This document shows, in pieces, positions 30,532-42,200 of a stretch of DNA of 64,000 bases (positions within the stretch are counted from its first letter, which is position 1; each line of letters starts with the position of its first letter). The translations under genes and the position numbers were made by a program. This DNA is from Dysidea avara. Its lineage: Eukaryota; Porifera; Demospongiae; Dictyoceratida; Dysideidae. Under the pieces are notes generated by a model, which was not told the origin of the DNA, ran no database searches, and saw only the letters and a list, made by a program, of their open reading frames with translations. The DNA lies in contig NC_089281.1 in assembly GCF_963678975.1 (NCBI RefSeq), forward strand, positions 2,968,926 through 3,032,925, given 5' to 3'.

Positions 30532-33500
30532 AGGTGTGATGACATAAGCAGTTTGGTAGTGGTACCCCTTGAGAGAAGATCAGCCGGGTTATCGGCAGTA
30601 GGGCAGTAATTCCAATTGGCACTTGGTAATAAGGAATTAATTTCTGTGGTACGGTTCCGTATGAACACCGGAAGAGGCTTCTGGCTCTTGATCCAGTGGA
30701 GCACAATCTGACTATCGGACCACATAAAAACTAATGAATTAGAGACAGGAATTGCCTCAATCACAAAGTGTGCCAGACGAGTGCCAACCAGAGCTGCCAT
30801 GAGCTCTAAGCGTGGGATGGTGAGTGTCTTCAAGGGTGCCACACGGGTCTTTGCTGCTACAAATGACACTTCATTGCCCTGGGTGAGGAATACTACTGCA
30901 CCATATGCGTGTTTGCTTGCATCAACAAAACAGTGCACAACTGGACATGTCATGCGTGCAATAAAGTAACATCTACTTACTGAGAAAGCTGTTGCAGTCT
31001 TAAGATCACCAGCAGTGTCCTTCCATTGGGCTTGGATGTTCTCTTGTAGTGGCTCATCCCATGTGACCTTAAGTTGCCACAGTGTCTGCATCAGCATCTT
31101 GGCACGAATTACTACTGGTGCCACAAATCCCAAGGGGTCGAATACTTTAGAGAGATCTTGTAAAACTTCCCGCTTGGTCACAAGGTGGTCATTAGTTAGA
31201 ATGGATGGTTTAGCAGCCAGGTGGAGCTTGTCTGACCCAGGGATCCAACGAAGTCCCAAGATATTAACTGATACGGCTTTCTCGGCAGTGTTATCCTTGG
31301 TGGCTATTGTGGTCAGTGCAACACTATTGGAGGACCAGCTGCGGAGATTCAGTCTGGCATCACACATGATGGCTCTTGCTTCTCGGTAATAGTTCACCAC
31401 ATCTTGCTCCACATCACAGCCAGTAATGATGTTGTCGACGTAAAGGTTGGAGCACATATCAAGTGATACAGGTGTGCTGTATTGTCTGAGGTGATACTGA
31501 AGCACTGCATTGAGCATGAATGGCGAGCTGGTGGCTCCAAAGGGCACTACCTTGAAACGGTACACACAAAATTGACTTGAGGGATCTGTTGGATTAGATA
31601 ACCAAAAAAAGCGGGTATAGTTCCTATCATCAGGATGTAGCCGTATGTGAAGGAAGGCCTTCTCAATATCAGTAGATATTCCAAAACAATGTGATCTAAA
31701 ACGAATCAGAATTGCACATAAATCATTATCACATGTTGAACCTATTATCAGACAATCATTAAGACAGGGGCTGTTGGCAGATTCACGGCAACTGCAGTCA
31801 AAGACAATTCGTATCGGCGTTGTTGTAGAATCCTTTTCTACAGCATGGTGTGGGATGTAGTGTACTCCAGAGCGTGATGTGGAGTGGTTGTCCACACGTT
31901 CAATGAAGCCCCTAGTCTCCTGCTCACTTATGATTTGGTGATACGTCGTCAGTAGATCAGGATTTTTGGATAGACGCTTGACTAGCTGGCGGGTTCTCTG
32001 CTTGGCTACAGTTACATTGGTTGGAAGTGCAGGGTGGTCTGGTTTCCAGGGGAATCTGGCAACATACGCTCCGCCCTGATCTCGTTGAACACACGAAGTT
32101 AAATAGTGGTTCAGCACATTGTCTCCTAGGCTGTCATCAGTGGGGATTACTCCCACAGATTCTAGATCCCAAAACCGCTCCAAGTTGAACTCACTTGGGG
32201 GGATGGTCAACATCATGACGCTGTTGATACTGGTGAAAAATTGTCCGGTTGTTAATGGAGCTGGTCCAGATAGCAGGTAACCCAGCTTTGATTCAACTGC
32301 AGTTGGTCCATCACCTCTTATAACACGGTCTCCGACAATGTCCCAGTAGTGGTCAGCCCCTACTAAAATAGAGATGTCAAATTCCTTGTCAGTGGTCAGT
32401 GGGTGGTCCAGAGGGAGATTCCGGAGGTGTGGAAGTCGAGTAACACTGGAGGTCACTGTGTTCTGTATAGGTGTTGCAATACGAGGTACTACAAGTACAG
32501 TGAGTGGTATGGCTTGGTCGGACATGGTAATCAAACTGATAACAGCAACATTCACCTCACGATTCACTTGACACTGTGCGCCGAATGACGAAACTGTGAT
32601 GTCTTCTTTACAGAATGGTAGTAGAGCAAGGGTCTTAGCTAGCTCTTGAGTGATGAATGACCGCTGAGAACCTTCATCAAACAGCAGGTTAGCCTTGGTC
32701 AGGTTGCTTCCATTTGTGACAGTTGCCACAGCTGTTTTCAGACGGCATACACCGTTTTGTGGTGATGGGATGGTCATTGACAGGGAGGCAGTGTCCATTG
32801 AGTGTGTAATGGTAGCAACGGCAGACTGACTAGGTAGGGTGGTGTTCTGCTGTGCGGTGCTTGTAGAGGGGCCAGATTGGTCTGCAGGGTTGTCTTGCCT
32901 AGAAGTACATAGGCTGGTATGATGTTTACGCTGGCAGTTGTGGCAGCGATGTCTAGAGTTACACTGAGACACTCTATGGTGTCCTAGGCAATTAAAACAA
33001 AGTTTGTTCTGTCGTACTATATCACAGCGTTGCTTTGGATCCTTGAATGACTCACAAAGTGAAGGAATGTGTGACCCTGCACAGAATGGGCACCGCGGTT
33101 TGCCTTTAGTAGTTGTGGACTTCTTAGTACCTGCAAGAAATGAAGCAGTAGGTGGGGGTGGGGAACTGCGTGGTTCTGCTGATCCCATCTCAAGAATGTA
33201 CAGTTCGTTGAGAATAGCTGCTTGTAATTCTGTAATGGACCACTCCTTCCTGCCATGTGATCTGATTAAATTCTTCTTGGTTTGGGAGGGCAGTTTTCCC
33301 AAGAGAATAGGTATGAGTAAAGTGCCATACGAGTCCTCTGGTTTCCCAAGTGTTGCCAGGCTACGGATGTGTGCCTCAGTAGAATCATAGAATTCTCGCA
33401 AGCTGGAGATTGTGTTGCTTGGGACAGGAGTGTCAATCAAAGCTTGCATATGGGCGTCAACTTGTGTGTAGGTCTGACCAAACCGTTCCTTCAACAAGGT

Positions 33501-34088
33501 AACTGAATCAATGTAGCTATCGTTTGTTAACTGGAAGCCAGCGATGACACGGGCAGCATCTCCACGGAGCTGTGCACGAAGGTAACTAAGTTTCTGCACC
33601 CCGGTCAAGGAAGTGTTGTTGTGGATTGCCGCCTCGAAGCAGTCCCAGAAGGAGTGCCAATGAAGGGGGTTGCCAGCAAACTGTGGTAGCTCTAATTTGG
33701 GTAATCGAGTTACTTGTGGTACCGCAGCAGGAGGAGGTGATGTATGGTCAGGGAATGTGTGCCCTTCTGTAGTTGTGGATACTGACCTAAGGCGTTCAGT
33801 GATTTTCACCTTAGCTGAGGATATGGAGGAGTTTACTTCTTCAGTCTGTAGTACTTCTGCTTCTATCTCCTCATCGTTTGTGGTGGCTTCCAGTATCTTG
33901 GCGTCTAGCCCTGAAATCAATTCTTGTTTCCGCTGGAGTTGTTCGTGGAGGTCCTTCAAACTGGCGATGTTATCCTCAGTGAGCGGTTGTGACGCATTAG
34001 TTAGAATCTCAGTCAAACTCTGTAGCAACTTCGTAAGATGCGCTCGGAATCCCCGTCTAGACGAGATCAGTCTCTTTAATTCCGCCAT
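30417..34088 (-). CDS. BEL/Pao Gag-protease-RT-RNase H polyprotein
   Basis: 1223 residues. Residues 1-100 are charged and probably coiled-coil. A DUF1759-type Gag domain spans about 130-295 (LPKLELPQFAGNPLHWHSF). Three zinc knuckles of CX2CX3HX4C form follow: C333-C345, C364-C376, C382-C394. An aspartic protease (DUF1758-type) has its active-site DEGS at 471-474. Reverse transcriptase runs about 755-900, with D807 in STDIEKAF and YVDN at 883-886, where the second catalytic Asp reads Asn. The Pao/A17-type region continues to about 1040. RNase H has D1056, E1095, D1125 and D1170. The ATG at 34088 lies right after the primer-binding site. The frame ends at residue 1223 exactly where integrase-like sequence starts in the -1 frame. 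Otherwise uninterrupted. Confidence 0.93.
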   Translation of the reverse strand: MAELKRLISSRRGFRAHLTKLLQSLTEILTNASQPLTEDNIASLKDLHEQLQRKQELISGLDAKILEATTNDEEIEAEVLQTEEVNSSISSAKVKITERLRSVSTTTEGHTFPDHTSPPPAAVPQVTRLPKLELPQFAGNPLHWHSFWDCFEAAIHNNTSLTGVQKLSYLRAQLRGDAARVIAGFQLTNDSYIDSVTLLKERFGQTYTQVDAHMQALIDTPVPSNTISSLREFYDSTEAHIRSLATLGKPEDSYGTLLIPILLGKLPSQTKKNLIRSHGRKEWSITELQAAILNELYILEMGSAEPRSSPPPPTASFLAGTKKSTTTKGKPRCPFCAGSHIPSLCESFKDPKQRCDIVRQNKLCFNCLGHHRVSQCNSRHRCHNCQRKHHTSLCTSRQDNPADQSGPSTSTAQQNTTLPSQSAVATITHSMDTASLSMTIPSPQNGVCRLKTAVATVTNGSNLTKANLLFDEGSQRSFITQELAKTLALLPFCKEDITVSSFGAQCQVNREVNVAVISLITMSDQAIPLTVLVVPRIATPIQNTVTSSVTRLPHLRNLPLDHPLTTDKEFDISILVGADHYWDIVGDRVIRGDGPTAVESKLGYLLSGPAPLTTGQFFTSINSVMMLTIPPSEFNLERFWDLESVGVIPTDDSLGDNVLNHYLTSCVQRDQGGAYVARFPWKPDHPALPTNVTVAKQRTRQLVKRLSKNPDLLTTYHQIISEQETRGFIERVDNHSTSRSGVHYIPHHAVEKDSTTTPIRIVFDCSCRESANSPCLNDCLIIGSTCDNDLCAILIRFRSHCFGISTDIEKAFLHIRLHPDDRNYTRFFWLSNPTDPSSQFCVYRFKVVPFGATSSPFMLNAVLQYHLRQYSTPVSLDMCSNLYVDNIITGCDVEQDVVNYYREARAIMCDARLNLRSWSSNSVALTTIATKDNTAEKAVSVNILGLRWIPGSDKLHLAAKPSILTNDHLVTKREVLQDLSKVFDPLGFVAPVVIRAKMLMQTLWQLKVTWDEPLQENIQAQWKDTAGDLKTATAFSVSRCYFIARMTCPVVHCFVDASKHAYGAVVFLTQGNEVSFVAAKTRVAPLKTLTIPRLELMAALVGTRLAHFVIEAIPVSNSLVFMWSDSQIVLHWIKSQKPLPVFIRNRTTEINSLLPSANWNYCPTADNPADLLSRGTTTKLLMSSHLWQHGPKWLTTPDYWPSLQPPHLPPMVLAAAVATEFVP

Positions 34089-34105
34089 TGGTTACCACAG
34101 CACCA
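34088..34105 (-). promoter_or_regulatory. Primer-binding site of the BEL/Pao element
   Basis: On the coding strand, TGGTGCTGTGGTAACCA begins 4 nt after the 5' LTR end, where a tRNA 3'-CCA would pair. It abuts the Gag start codon, so the leader is almost absent. I do not assign the tRNA. The same first ten bases also occur within the LTR and in the extra 50-bp unit. Confidence 0.6.
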
Positions 34106-34109
34106 TAAA

Positions 34110-34414
34110 TGTAGCGGAGTATGACAATATAGCCGACGTACCTGTCACAGCACCATAAATGTAGCGGGGTATGACAATATAGCCGACGTACCTGTCACAG
34201 CACCAAAAATGTGTTGGTAGAATTGTAGTACGCCGAGGTTCCACTAACGATTGGCGGAATAGGGGAGGATTCAAGACTGGTCGTGAAGCCAAGCACCTCG
34301 TGTTAATGCCACAATCGAACCTGATTCTTATCACGTGAACCGCATACGTGCGACATACTAATAGTGTTACATAATAGGTGTATGTAAAGGTTCTACAGTT
34401 CCTCCTCCACGACA
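34110..34414 (-). repeat. 5' LTR with an extra 50-bp tandem unit at its inner end
   Basis: 34160-34414 matches the 3' LTR over 255 bp. 34110-34159 is a near-copy of the adjacent 50 bp (differences: cggag for cgggg, and ataaa for aaaaa at the inner edge). The 3' LTR has only one copy of this unit, so the two LTRs differ by the extra repeat. As written, LTR boundaries TG..CA fit either with or without the extra unit. Confidence 0.85.
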
Positions 34415-34618
34415 CAGTAAGCACCCAAATATTTTTTTTGTTGTAACTTCTTTCGCTATGTCAAATCCCGCGTTGCAACTGGGGCCAACGGTGGGGATTT
34501 GACACGATAGGTTTGCCCTACTATGGGGCATTTGACATTCGGCTGTGTCAAATCCCCACTATAGCCCCATATATGCCCGAGGGGGGGGGGATAGTGGGGC
34601 AATACATTGAAAGGTGCA

Positions 34619-35470
34619 TAGACAAGTATGGAACGCCAAATGCGACAAAAATCAGGTAAAATTTGTATTTAACATCGATATTTTGAATTCGATAAAAACC
34701 GTCACATCGATGTTTTTTACTCGATGTGATCATAGATACTACACCCACCAGGGATTGGAAACTGGTTGTTTATGACAGCTCTATCCGCACCTCCGTTGAC
34801 ACCTTTCTACACGAAATAAATCTATGCTCTGCCAAGTTATCTTCACACTGCCGATACTGTAGTAACAATAACGAAGCAGTAACAGTAAAAGAAACTTTCA
34901 AGGAAGCACCAAAGTGGTTGCGAACAACGTAATTCCTGCGCGTTCAACTGAAACAGTAATATTTTATGCAGTTGACACGCGTAGTGACTTTTTAAAAATA
35001 GAATTTTTTTGTTTTCAAGGCTGTAGTTGAGTTTCAAACTGTGCTGGTTCGATTAACTGATGTCTTATCTATCAGGAAATGACGCGGTAACTTCCACAGG
35101 ACATCGATTCGTTACGCTAGAGCTAGCAAAAAAAGACCTGGGCTAGAGCGCAAAAGCTGAAAAACGCCTTTGTGATGAAGGAAGCTTTTTACAATTACGC
35201 TGGTTCAATTCGTCGTACCAAGTTACTTGTACAGCACAAAATTGGCTTTTGTAGAAACGGCCATTTGAGACTTAGAGCTAGCAAAAGTTTGAGTGCGGCC
35301 ACAGGAGTAAAGAAAACGTAAGATCCTTGTTTGAGCAGGCAGCTCACATTGCTGTGTCCTGTTCTTACAGAATTTTTAATTCTAGAGCCTCCCCGGGCTG
35401 GGATCTTTTAGACCACCTTAGGTAAACTTTAAGTATTACATATAATATTATGTAGATATGGTTTTTTTTT
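34619..35470. other. Unassigned sequence before the satellite array
   Basis: No gene recognised. A small hairpin cacatcga...tcgatgtg lies at 34703-34728. The rest shows no repeat shared with the window. Confidence 0.45.
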
Positions 35471-36073
35471 GCCGGAGTATAATTTTTCTCTGTGAATAAC
35501 AAAGAGCCAGCATTATCCATTGGTACCCATGGTGAGTGTGGACATGTCAGTTCACTATTGGGCAGAATAGGTCCTTTCATTTTCATGTGTAAGACGTCAA
35601 AATTCCCCTGCCGTTAAAACTGTACATTTTAGCTAAACTTTGCATATCTCAGCTTTCTTTCTTTCTTTTTTTTTTTTTTAAACTTTTCCTGGGTCTGACA
35701 AGGGTTATCCATTGGTACCCATGGTGAGTGTGGACATGTCAGTTCACTATTGGGCAGAATAGGTCCTTTCATTTTCATGTGTAAGGCGTCAAAATTCCCC
35801 TGCCGTTAAAACTGTACATTTTAGCTAAACTTTGCATATCTCAGCTTTCTTTCTTTTTAAAAAAAAACTTTTCCTGGGTCTGACAAGCATTATCCATTGG
35901 TACCCATGGTGAGTGTGGACATGTCAGTTCACTATTGGGCAGAATAGGTCCTTTCATTTTCATGTGTAAGGCGTCAAAATTCCCCTGCCGTTAAAACTGT
36001 ACATTTTAGCTAAACTTTGCATATCTCAGCTTTCTTTTTTTTTTTTTAAAACTTTTCCTGGGTCTGACAAGGG

Positions 36074-36214
36074 TTAACCATTGGTACCCATGGTGAGTGT
36101 GGACATGTCAGTTCACTGTTGAGTAGAATTGGTCCATATTTACGGCTTATCATGTACTTTACTTTCCCTTACTCAGGAGTATAATTTTTCTATGTGAATA
36201 ACAAAGAGCCAGCA
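36074..36214. repeat. 141-bp variant monomer (first complete of about 20)
   Basis: It shares the first ~55 bp with the standard monomer (TTAACCATTGGTACC...), then diverges: GTTGAGTAGAATTGG, ATATTTACGGCTTATCATG, and GTGAATAACAAAGAGCCAGCA at the end. Copies start near 36075, 36586, 37103, 38364, 39621, 40689, 41573, 42642, 43525, 44399, 46201, 47627, 49778, 51206, 53546, 55355, 56966, 58753, 60555 and 61981. Intervals equal 141 bp plus a whole number (2-12) of ordinary monomers. Confidence 0.9.
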
Positions 36215-39200
36215 TTATCCATTGGTACCCATGGTGAGTGTGGACATGTCAGTTCACTATTGGGCAGAATAGGTCCTTTCATTTTCATGTGTAAGGCGTC
36301 AAAATTCCCCTGCCATTAAACTGTACATTTTAGCTAAACTTTGCATATCTCAGCTTTCTTTCTTTTTTTTTTTTTTTAAACTTTTCCTGGGTCTGACAAG
36401 GGTTATCCATTGGTACCCATGGTGAGTGTGGACATGTCAGTTCACTATTGGGCGGAATATGTCCTTTCATTTTCATGTGTAAGGCGTCACAATTCCCCTA
36501 CCGTTAAAACTGTACACTTTAGCTAAACTTTGCACATCTCAGCTTTTTTTTTTTTTTTTTAAACTTTTCCTGGGTCTGACAAGGGTTAACCATTGGTACC
36601 CATGGTGAGTGTGGACATATCAGTTCACTGTTGAGTAGAATTGGTCCATATTTACGGCTTATCATGTACTTTACTTTCCCTTACTCGGAGTATAATTTTT
36701 CTCTGTGAATAACAAAGAGCCAGCATTATCCATTGGTACCCATGGTGAGTGTGGACATGTCAGTTCACTATTGGGCAGAATAGGTCCTTTCATTTTCATG
36801 TGTAAGGCGTCAAAATTCCCCTGCCGTTAAAACTGTACATTTTAGCTAAACTTTGCATATCTCAGCTTTCTTTCTTTTTTTTTTTTTTTAAACTTTTCCT
36901 GGGTCTGACAAGGGTTATCCATTGGTACCCATGGTGAGTGTGGACATGTCAGTTCACTATTGGGCGGAATAGGTCCTTTCATTTTCATGTGTAAGGCGTC
37001 AAAATTCCCCTGCCGTTAAAACTGTACATTTTAGCTAAACTTTGCATATCTCAGCTTTCTTTCTTTTTTTTTTTTTAAACTTTTCCTGGGTCTGACAAGG
37101 GTTAACCATTGGTACCCATGGTGAGTGTGGACATGTCAGTTCACTGTTGAGTAGAATTGGTCCATATTTACGGCTTATCATGTACTTTACTTTCCCTTAC
37201 TCAGGAGTATAATTTTTCTCTGTGAATAACAAAGAGCCAGCATTATCCATTGGTACCCATGGTGAGTGTGGACATGTCAGTTCACTATTGGGCAGAATAG
37301 GTCCTTTCATTTTCATGTGTAAGGCGTCAAAATTCCCCTCCCATTAAACTGTACATTTTAGCTAAACTTTGCATATCTCAGCTTTCTTTCTTTTTTTTTT
37401 TTAAACTTTTCCTGGGTCTGACAAGGGTTATCCATTGGTACCCATGGTGAGTGTGGACATGTCAGTTCACTATTGGGCGGAATATGTCCTTTCATTTTCA
37501 TGTGTAAGGCGTCACAATTCCCCTGCCGTTAAAACTGTACACTTTAGCTAAACTTTGCACATCTCAGCTTTTTTTTTTTTTTTTTTAACTTTTCCTGGGT
37601 CTGACAAGGGTTATCCATTGGTACCCATGGTGAGTGTGGACATGTCAGTGCACTATTGGGCAGAATAGGCCCTTTCATTTTCATGTGTAAGGCGTCACAA
37701 TTCCCCTGCCGTTAAAACTGTACATTTTAGCTAAACTTTGCATATCTCAGCTTTCTTTCTTTTAAAAAAAAAAAACTTTTCCTGGGTCTGACAAGCGTTA
37801 TCCATTGGTACCCATGGTGAGTGTGGACATGTCAGTTCACTATTGGGCAGAATAGGTCCTTTCATTTTCATGTGTAAGGCGTCAAAATTCCCCTGCCGTT
37901 AAAACTGTACATTTTAGCTAAACTTTGCATATCTCAGCTTTCTTTTTTTTTTTTTTTTTAAAACTTTTCCTGGGTCTGACAAGGGTTATCCATTGGTACC
38001 CATGGTGAGTGTGGACATGTCAGTGCACTATTGGGCAGAATAGGCCCTTTCATTTTCATGTGTAAGGCGTCACAATTCCCCTGCCGTTAAAACTGTACAT
38101 TTTAGCTAAACTTTGCATATCTCAGCTTTCTTTCTTTTTTTTTTTTTTTAAACTTTTCCTGGGTCTGACAAGGGTTATCCATTGGTACCCATGGTGAGTG
38201 TGGACATGTCAGTTCACTATTGGGCGGAATAGGTCCTTTCATTTTCATGTGTAAGGCGTCAAAATTCCCCTGCCGTTAAAACTGTACATTTTAGCTAAAC
38301 TTTGCATATCTCAGCTTTCTTTCTTTTTTTTTTTTTTTAAACTTTTCCTAGGTCTGACAAGGGTTAACCATTGGTACCCATGGTGAGTGTGGACATGTCA
38401 GTTCACTGTTGAGTAGAATTGGTCCATATTTACGGCTTATCATGTACTTTACTTTCCCTTACTCAGGAGTATAATTTTTCTCTGTGAATAACAAAGAGCC
38501 AGCATTATCCATTGGTACCCATGGTGAGTGTGGACATGTCAGTTCACTATTGGGCAGAATAGGTCCTTTCATTTTCATGTGTAAGGCGTCAAAATTCCCC
38601 TCCCATTAAACTGTACATTTTAGCTAAACTTTGCATATCTCAGCTTTCTTTCTTTTTTTTTTTAAAACTTTTCCTGGGTCTGACAAGGGTTATCCATTGG
38701 TACCCATGGTGAGTGTGGACATGTCAGTTCACTATTGGGCGGAATATGTCCTTTCATTTTCATGTGTAAGGCGTCACAATTCCCCTGCCGTTAAAACTGT
38801 ACACTTTAGCTAAACTTTGCACATCTCAGCTTTTTTTTTTTTTTTTTAACTTTTCCTGGGTCTGACAAGGGTTATCCATTGGTACCCATGGTGAGTGTGG
38901 ACATGTCAGTGCACTATTGGGCAGAATAGGCCCTTTCATTTTCATGTGTAAGGCGTCACAATTCCCCTGCCGTTAAAACTGTACATTTTAGCTAAACTTT
39001 GCATATCTCAGCTTTCTTTCTTTTTAAAAAAAAAAACTTTTCCTGGGTCTGACAAGCGTTATCCATTGGTACCCATGGTGAGTGTGGACATGTCAGTTCA
39101 CTATTGGGCAGAATAGGTCCTTTCATTTTCATGTGTAAGGCGTCAAAATTCCCCTGCCGTTAAAACTGTACATTTTAGCTAAACTTTGCATATCTCAGCT

Positions 39201-42200
39201 TTCTTTTTTTTTTTTTTTTAAACTTTTCCTGGGTCTGACAAGGGTTATCCATTGGTACCCATGGTGAGTGTGGACATGTCAGTGCACTATTGGGCAGAAT
39301 AGGCCCTTTCATTTTCATGTGTAAGGCGTCACAATTCCCCTGCCGTTAAAACTGTACATTTTAGCTAAACTTTGCATATCTCAGCTTTCTTTCTTTTTAA
39401 AAAAAAAAAACTTTTCCTGGGTCTGACAAGCGTTATCCATTGGTACCCATGGTGAGTGTGGACATGTCAGTTCACTATAAGGCAGAATAGGTCCTTTCAT
39501 TTTCATGTGTAAGGCGTCAAAATTCCCCTGCCGTTAAAACTGTACATTTTAGCTAAACTTTGCATATCTCAGCTTTCTTTCTTTTTTTTTTTTTTAAACT
39601 TTTCCTGGGTCTGACAAGGGTTAACCATTGGTACCCATGGTGAGTGTAGACATGTCAGTTCACTGTTGAGTAGAATTGGTCCATATTTACGGCTTATCAT
39701 GTACTTTACTTTCCCTTACTCAGAGTATAATTTTTCTCTGTGAATAACAAAGAGCCAGCATTATCCATTGGTACCCATGGTGAGTGTGGACATGTCAGTT
39801 CACTATTGGGCAGAATAGGTCCTTTCATTTTCATGTGTAAGGCGTCAAAATTCCCCTGCCGTTAAAACTGTACATTTTAGCTAAACTTTGCATATCTCAG
39901 CTTTCTTTCTTTTTTTTTTTTTTAAACTTTTCCTGGGTCTGACAAGGGTTATCCATTGGTACCCATGGTTAGTGTGGACATGTCAGTTCACTATTGGGCA
40001 GAATAGGTCTTTTCATTTTCATGTGTAAGGCGTCAAAATTCCCCTGCCGTTAAAACTGTACATTTTAGCTAAACTTTGCACATCTCAGCTTTCTTTCTTT
40101 TCTTTTTTTAAAAACTTTTCCTGGGTCTGACAAGGGTTATCCATTGGTACCCATGGTAAGTGTGGACATGTCAGTTCACTATTGGGCGGAATATGTCCTT
40201 TCATTTTCATGTGTAAGGCGTCACAATTCCCCTGCCGTTAAAACTGTACACTTTAGCTAAACTTTGCACATCTCAGATTTTTTTTTTTTTAACTTTTCCT
40301 GGGTCTGACAAGGGTTATCCATTGGTACCCATGGTGAGTGTGGACATGTCAGTGCACTATTGGGCAGAATAGGCCCTTTCATTTTCATGTGTAAGGCGTC
40401 ACAATTCCCCTGCCGTTAAAACTGTACATTTTAGCTAAACTTTGCATATCTCAGCTTTCTTTCTTTTTTAAAAAAAAAAACTTTTCCTGGGTCTGACAAG
40501 CATTATCCATTGGTACCCATGGTGAGTGTGGACATGTCAGTTCACTATTGGGCAGAATAGGTCCTTTCATTTTCATGTGTAAGGCGTTACAATTCCCCTG
40601 CCGTTAAAACTGTACATTTTAGCTAAACTTTGCATATCTCAGCTTTCTTTTTTTTTTTTTTTTAAACTTTTCCTGGGTCTGACAAGGGTTAACCATTGGT
40701 ACCCATGGTGAGTGTGGACATGTCAGTTCACTGTTGAGTAGAATTGGTCCATATTTACGGCTTATCATGTACTTTACTTTCCCTTACTCAGGAGTATAAT
40801 TTTTCTCTGTGAATAACAAAGAGCCAGCATTATCCATTGGTACCCATGGTGAGTGTGGACATGTCAGTTCACTATTGGGCAGAATAGGTCCTTTCATTTT
40901 CATGTGTAAGGCGTCAAAATTCCCCTGCCATTAAACTGTACATTTTAGCTAAACTTTGCATATCTCAGCTTTCTTTCTTTTTTTTTTTTAAACTTTTCCT
41001 GGGTCTGACAAGGGTTATCCATTGGTACCCATGGTGAGTGTGGACATGTCAGTTCACTATTGGGCGGAATATGTCCTTTCATTTTCATGTGTAAGGCGTC
41101 ACAATTCCCCTGCCGTTAAAACTGTACACTTTAGCTAAACTTTGCACATCTCAGCTTTTTTTTTTTTTTTTTTTAACTTTTCCTGGGTCTGACAAGGGTT
41201 ATCCATTGGTACCCATGGTGAGTGTGGACATGTCAGTGCACTATTGGGCAGAATAGGCCCTTTCATTTTCATGTGTAAGGCGTCACAATTCCCCTGCCGT
41301 TAAAACTGTACATTTTAGCTAAACTTTGCATATCTCAGCTTTCTTTCTTTTTAAAAAAAAAAACTTTTCCTGGGTCTGACAAGCGTTATCCATTGGTACC
41401 CATGGTGAGTGTGGACATGTCAGTTCACTATTGGGCAGAATAGGTCCTTTCATTTTCATGTGTAAGGCGTCAAAATTCCCCTGCCGTTAAAACTGTACAT
41501 TTTAGCTAAACTTTGCATATCTCAGCTTTCTTTTTTTTTTTTTTTTTTAACTTTTCCTGGGTCTGACAAGGGTTAACCATTGGTACCCATGGTGAGTGTA
41601 GACATGTCAGTTCACTGTTGAGTAGAATTGGTCCATATTTACGGCTTATCATGTACTTTACTTTCCCTTACTCAGAGTATAATTTTTCTCTGTGAATAAC
41701 AAAGAGCCAGCATTATCCATTGGTACCCATGGTGAGTGTGGACATGTCAGTTCACTATTGGGCAGAATAGGTCCTTTCATTTTCATGTGTAAGGCGTCAA
41801 AATTCCCCTGCCGTTAAAACTGTACATTTTAGCTAAACTTTGCATATCTCAGCTTTCTTTCTTTTTTTTTTTTTTAAATTTTTCCTGGGTCTGACAAGGG
41901 TTATCCATTGGTACCCATGGTGAGTGTGGACATGTCAGTTCACTATTGGTCAGAATAGGTCTTTTCATTTTCATGTGTAAGGCGTCAAAATTCCCCTGCC
42001 GTTAAAACTGTACATTTTAGCTAAACTTTGCATATCTCAGCTTTCTTTCTTTTTTTTTTTTTAAAACTTTTCCTGGGTCTGACAAGGGTTATCCATTGGT
42101 ACCCATGGTGAGTGTGGACATGTCAGTTCACTATTGGGCGGAATATGTCCTTTCATTTTCATGTGTAAGGCGTCACAATTCCCCTGCCGTTAAAACTGTA

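Larger units (their letters stand above)
28466..34419 (-). mobile_element. BEL/Pao LTR retrotransposon, near-complete, with CAGTA target duplication
   Basis: The element is 28471-34414, flanked by CAGTA (28466-28470 and 34415-34419). Both LTRs start TG and end CA. Gag, protease, RT and RNase H are in one minus-strand frame (34088-30417), integrase in the next (30531-28678). This order (protease-RT-RNase H-integrase), DUF1759-like Gag, and peptidase and DUF5641-type domains mark BEL/Pao. No envelope-like gene is present. LTR identity indicates a recent insertion; the frame break between pol and integrase suggests this copy may not be active alone. Confidence 0.92.
28357..34618 (-). mobile_element. 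Second Harbinger-like MITE copy, split by the BEL/Pao insertion
   Basis: 28357-28470 and 34415-34618 are the two halves, collinear with the reverse complement of the intact copy at 9589-9896. The outer ends are tgcacctatcaatgt and its inverse. Flanks are TAA (left) and TAG (right), so a TWA duplication is mutated in one copy. Only CAGTA is duplicated at the break. This copy is a near relative, not identical (for example, a longer G run near 34585). Confidence 0.8.

Noticed and set aside
33004..34158. Plus-strand frames of 128 and 162 codons over the Gag region
   Set aside because: Shadows of the minus-strand polyprotein.
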